From Ignavibacteriaceae bacterium (GTDB taxonomy: Bacteria; Bacteroidota; Ignavibacteria; Ignavibacteriales; Ignavibacteriaceae): a DNA stretch of 43,548 nt. Location: contig JARLHC010000030.1 of the NCBI GenBank assembly GCA_031292455.1, positions 1 through 43,548 of the forward strand. Direction: 5' to 3'. Positions 43,414 through 43,548 of the stretch are shown here, in pieces. Every line of letters begins with the position of its first letter. Position 1 is the first letter of the stretch. A program made the translations under genes and the position numbers. The notes beneath the pieces are model-generated. The model searched no databases and was not told the DNA's origin. It was given only the letters and a program-made list of their open reading frames with translations.

Positions 43414-43548
43414 ATGAAAATATACTTTCCACCCATTGCCCCCTTACTTTTAATTTTTCTGCTTAGTATTACCTGTAATTATATTGCCTCGGATTTTCAT
43501 TATATAGGCAAAACTTTAGGATGGAGTTCTTTTATACATTTTAAAATA
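43414..43548 (+). CDS. Start of an exported protein, cut by the window edge
   Basis: An ATG at 43414 opens a frame that stays open to the last base (45 codons). The first ~22 residues, MKIYFPPIAPLLLIFLLSIT then C, look like a signal peptide, possibly with a lipoprotein-type cysteine at residue 21. The rest (SDFHYIGKTLGWSSF) is too short to identify. The region before it (43282-43413) is AT-rich and non-coding and probably holds its promoter. Confidence 0.5.
   Translation, partial: MKIYFPPIAPLLLIFLLSITCNYIASDFHYIGKTLGWSSFIHFKI

Noticed and set aside
43212-43436. A 74-residue minus-strand frame.
   Set aside because: It runs through very AT-rich DNA and ends inside the palindromic element. The composition explains the hydrophobic translation; no ribosome-binding site and no family features.
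1-43548. CRISPR arrays, integrases, transposases, phage genes or rRNA.
   Set aside because: I looked for regularly spaced repeats and for the usual motifs in the translated frames and saw none.

Overview
The window is an AT-rich bacterial chromosome segment made almost entirely of housekeeping genes. Protein family content suggests the Bacteroidota/Chlorobi side of the tree, most like the Ignavibacteria. The pointers are a DUF6600 protein, a POT-type transporter, N-terminally extended DeoC, homogentisate-pathway remnants of the Bacteroidota kind, and a tRNA gene without encoded CCA next to a complete CCA-adding enzyme gene. The taxonomic call is an inference from family resemblance, not a database result. 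I see no phage genes, transposase genes, CRISPR array or rRNA.

Layout. 1-2813 (minus): the 5' part of a secreted protein, then tRNA-Leu(UAG)-tig-clpP. 2938-4140 (minus): a radical SAM protein. 4338-10112 (plus): PP2C phosphatase, murA, a large membrane metallopeptidase-like TPR protein and cca. 10241-18567 (plus): a TolC-like outer-membrane protein, a HlyD/MacA-like adaptor, one MacB-type ATPase, three MacB/FtsX-type permeases and a ferritin-like/VIT1 metal transporter, packed as one likely operon. 18598-20947: a DUF1684 lipoprotein converging on a methyltransferase/transglutaminase-like pair. 21279-25765 (plus): envelope and poorly known proteins (a second HExxH membrane protein, a secreted SH3-like protein, a membrane protein, a TIP30-like oxidoreductase, a TPR lipoprotein and a DUF58 protein). 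25762-27114 (minus): a phosphohexomutase (GlmM-like).

27215-28998 (plus) is the most unusual stretch. Two decayed genes, a C-terminal homogentisate 1,2-dioxygenase remnant and a flavin-reductase-family remnant, flank an intact HisC-type aminotransferase. I read this as a possible ghost of a tyrosine/homogentisate catabolic locus. It is followed by a STAS protein and a POT transporter.

30778-37596 (plus) is a compact run: ymdB, an orphan beta-class DNA methyltransferase, folD, deoC, a lone HicB-like protein, trmH, aroA and a UgpC/MsmX-type ATPase, many joined by start/stop overlaps. 37663-42129 (minus) carries a DUF6600 protein with a Q/R/N-rich tail, then a tight three-gene operon (radical SAM/SPASM, AglD/YbhN-like membrane protein, glycosyltransferase 2). 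42244-43548 (plus) has an SDR gene, a 50-codon membrane-peptide gene with a strong ribosome-binding site, a palindromic element of about 110 bp, and the start of a secreted protein cut by the window edge.

No clear new defence or mobile system is visible. The best leads are the eroded catabolic locus, the three-permease export operon linked to a metal transporter, the orphan methyltransferase inside a housekeeping operon, the radical SAM-flippase-like-glycosyltransferase cassette, and the palindromic element at the right end.
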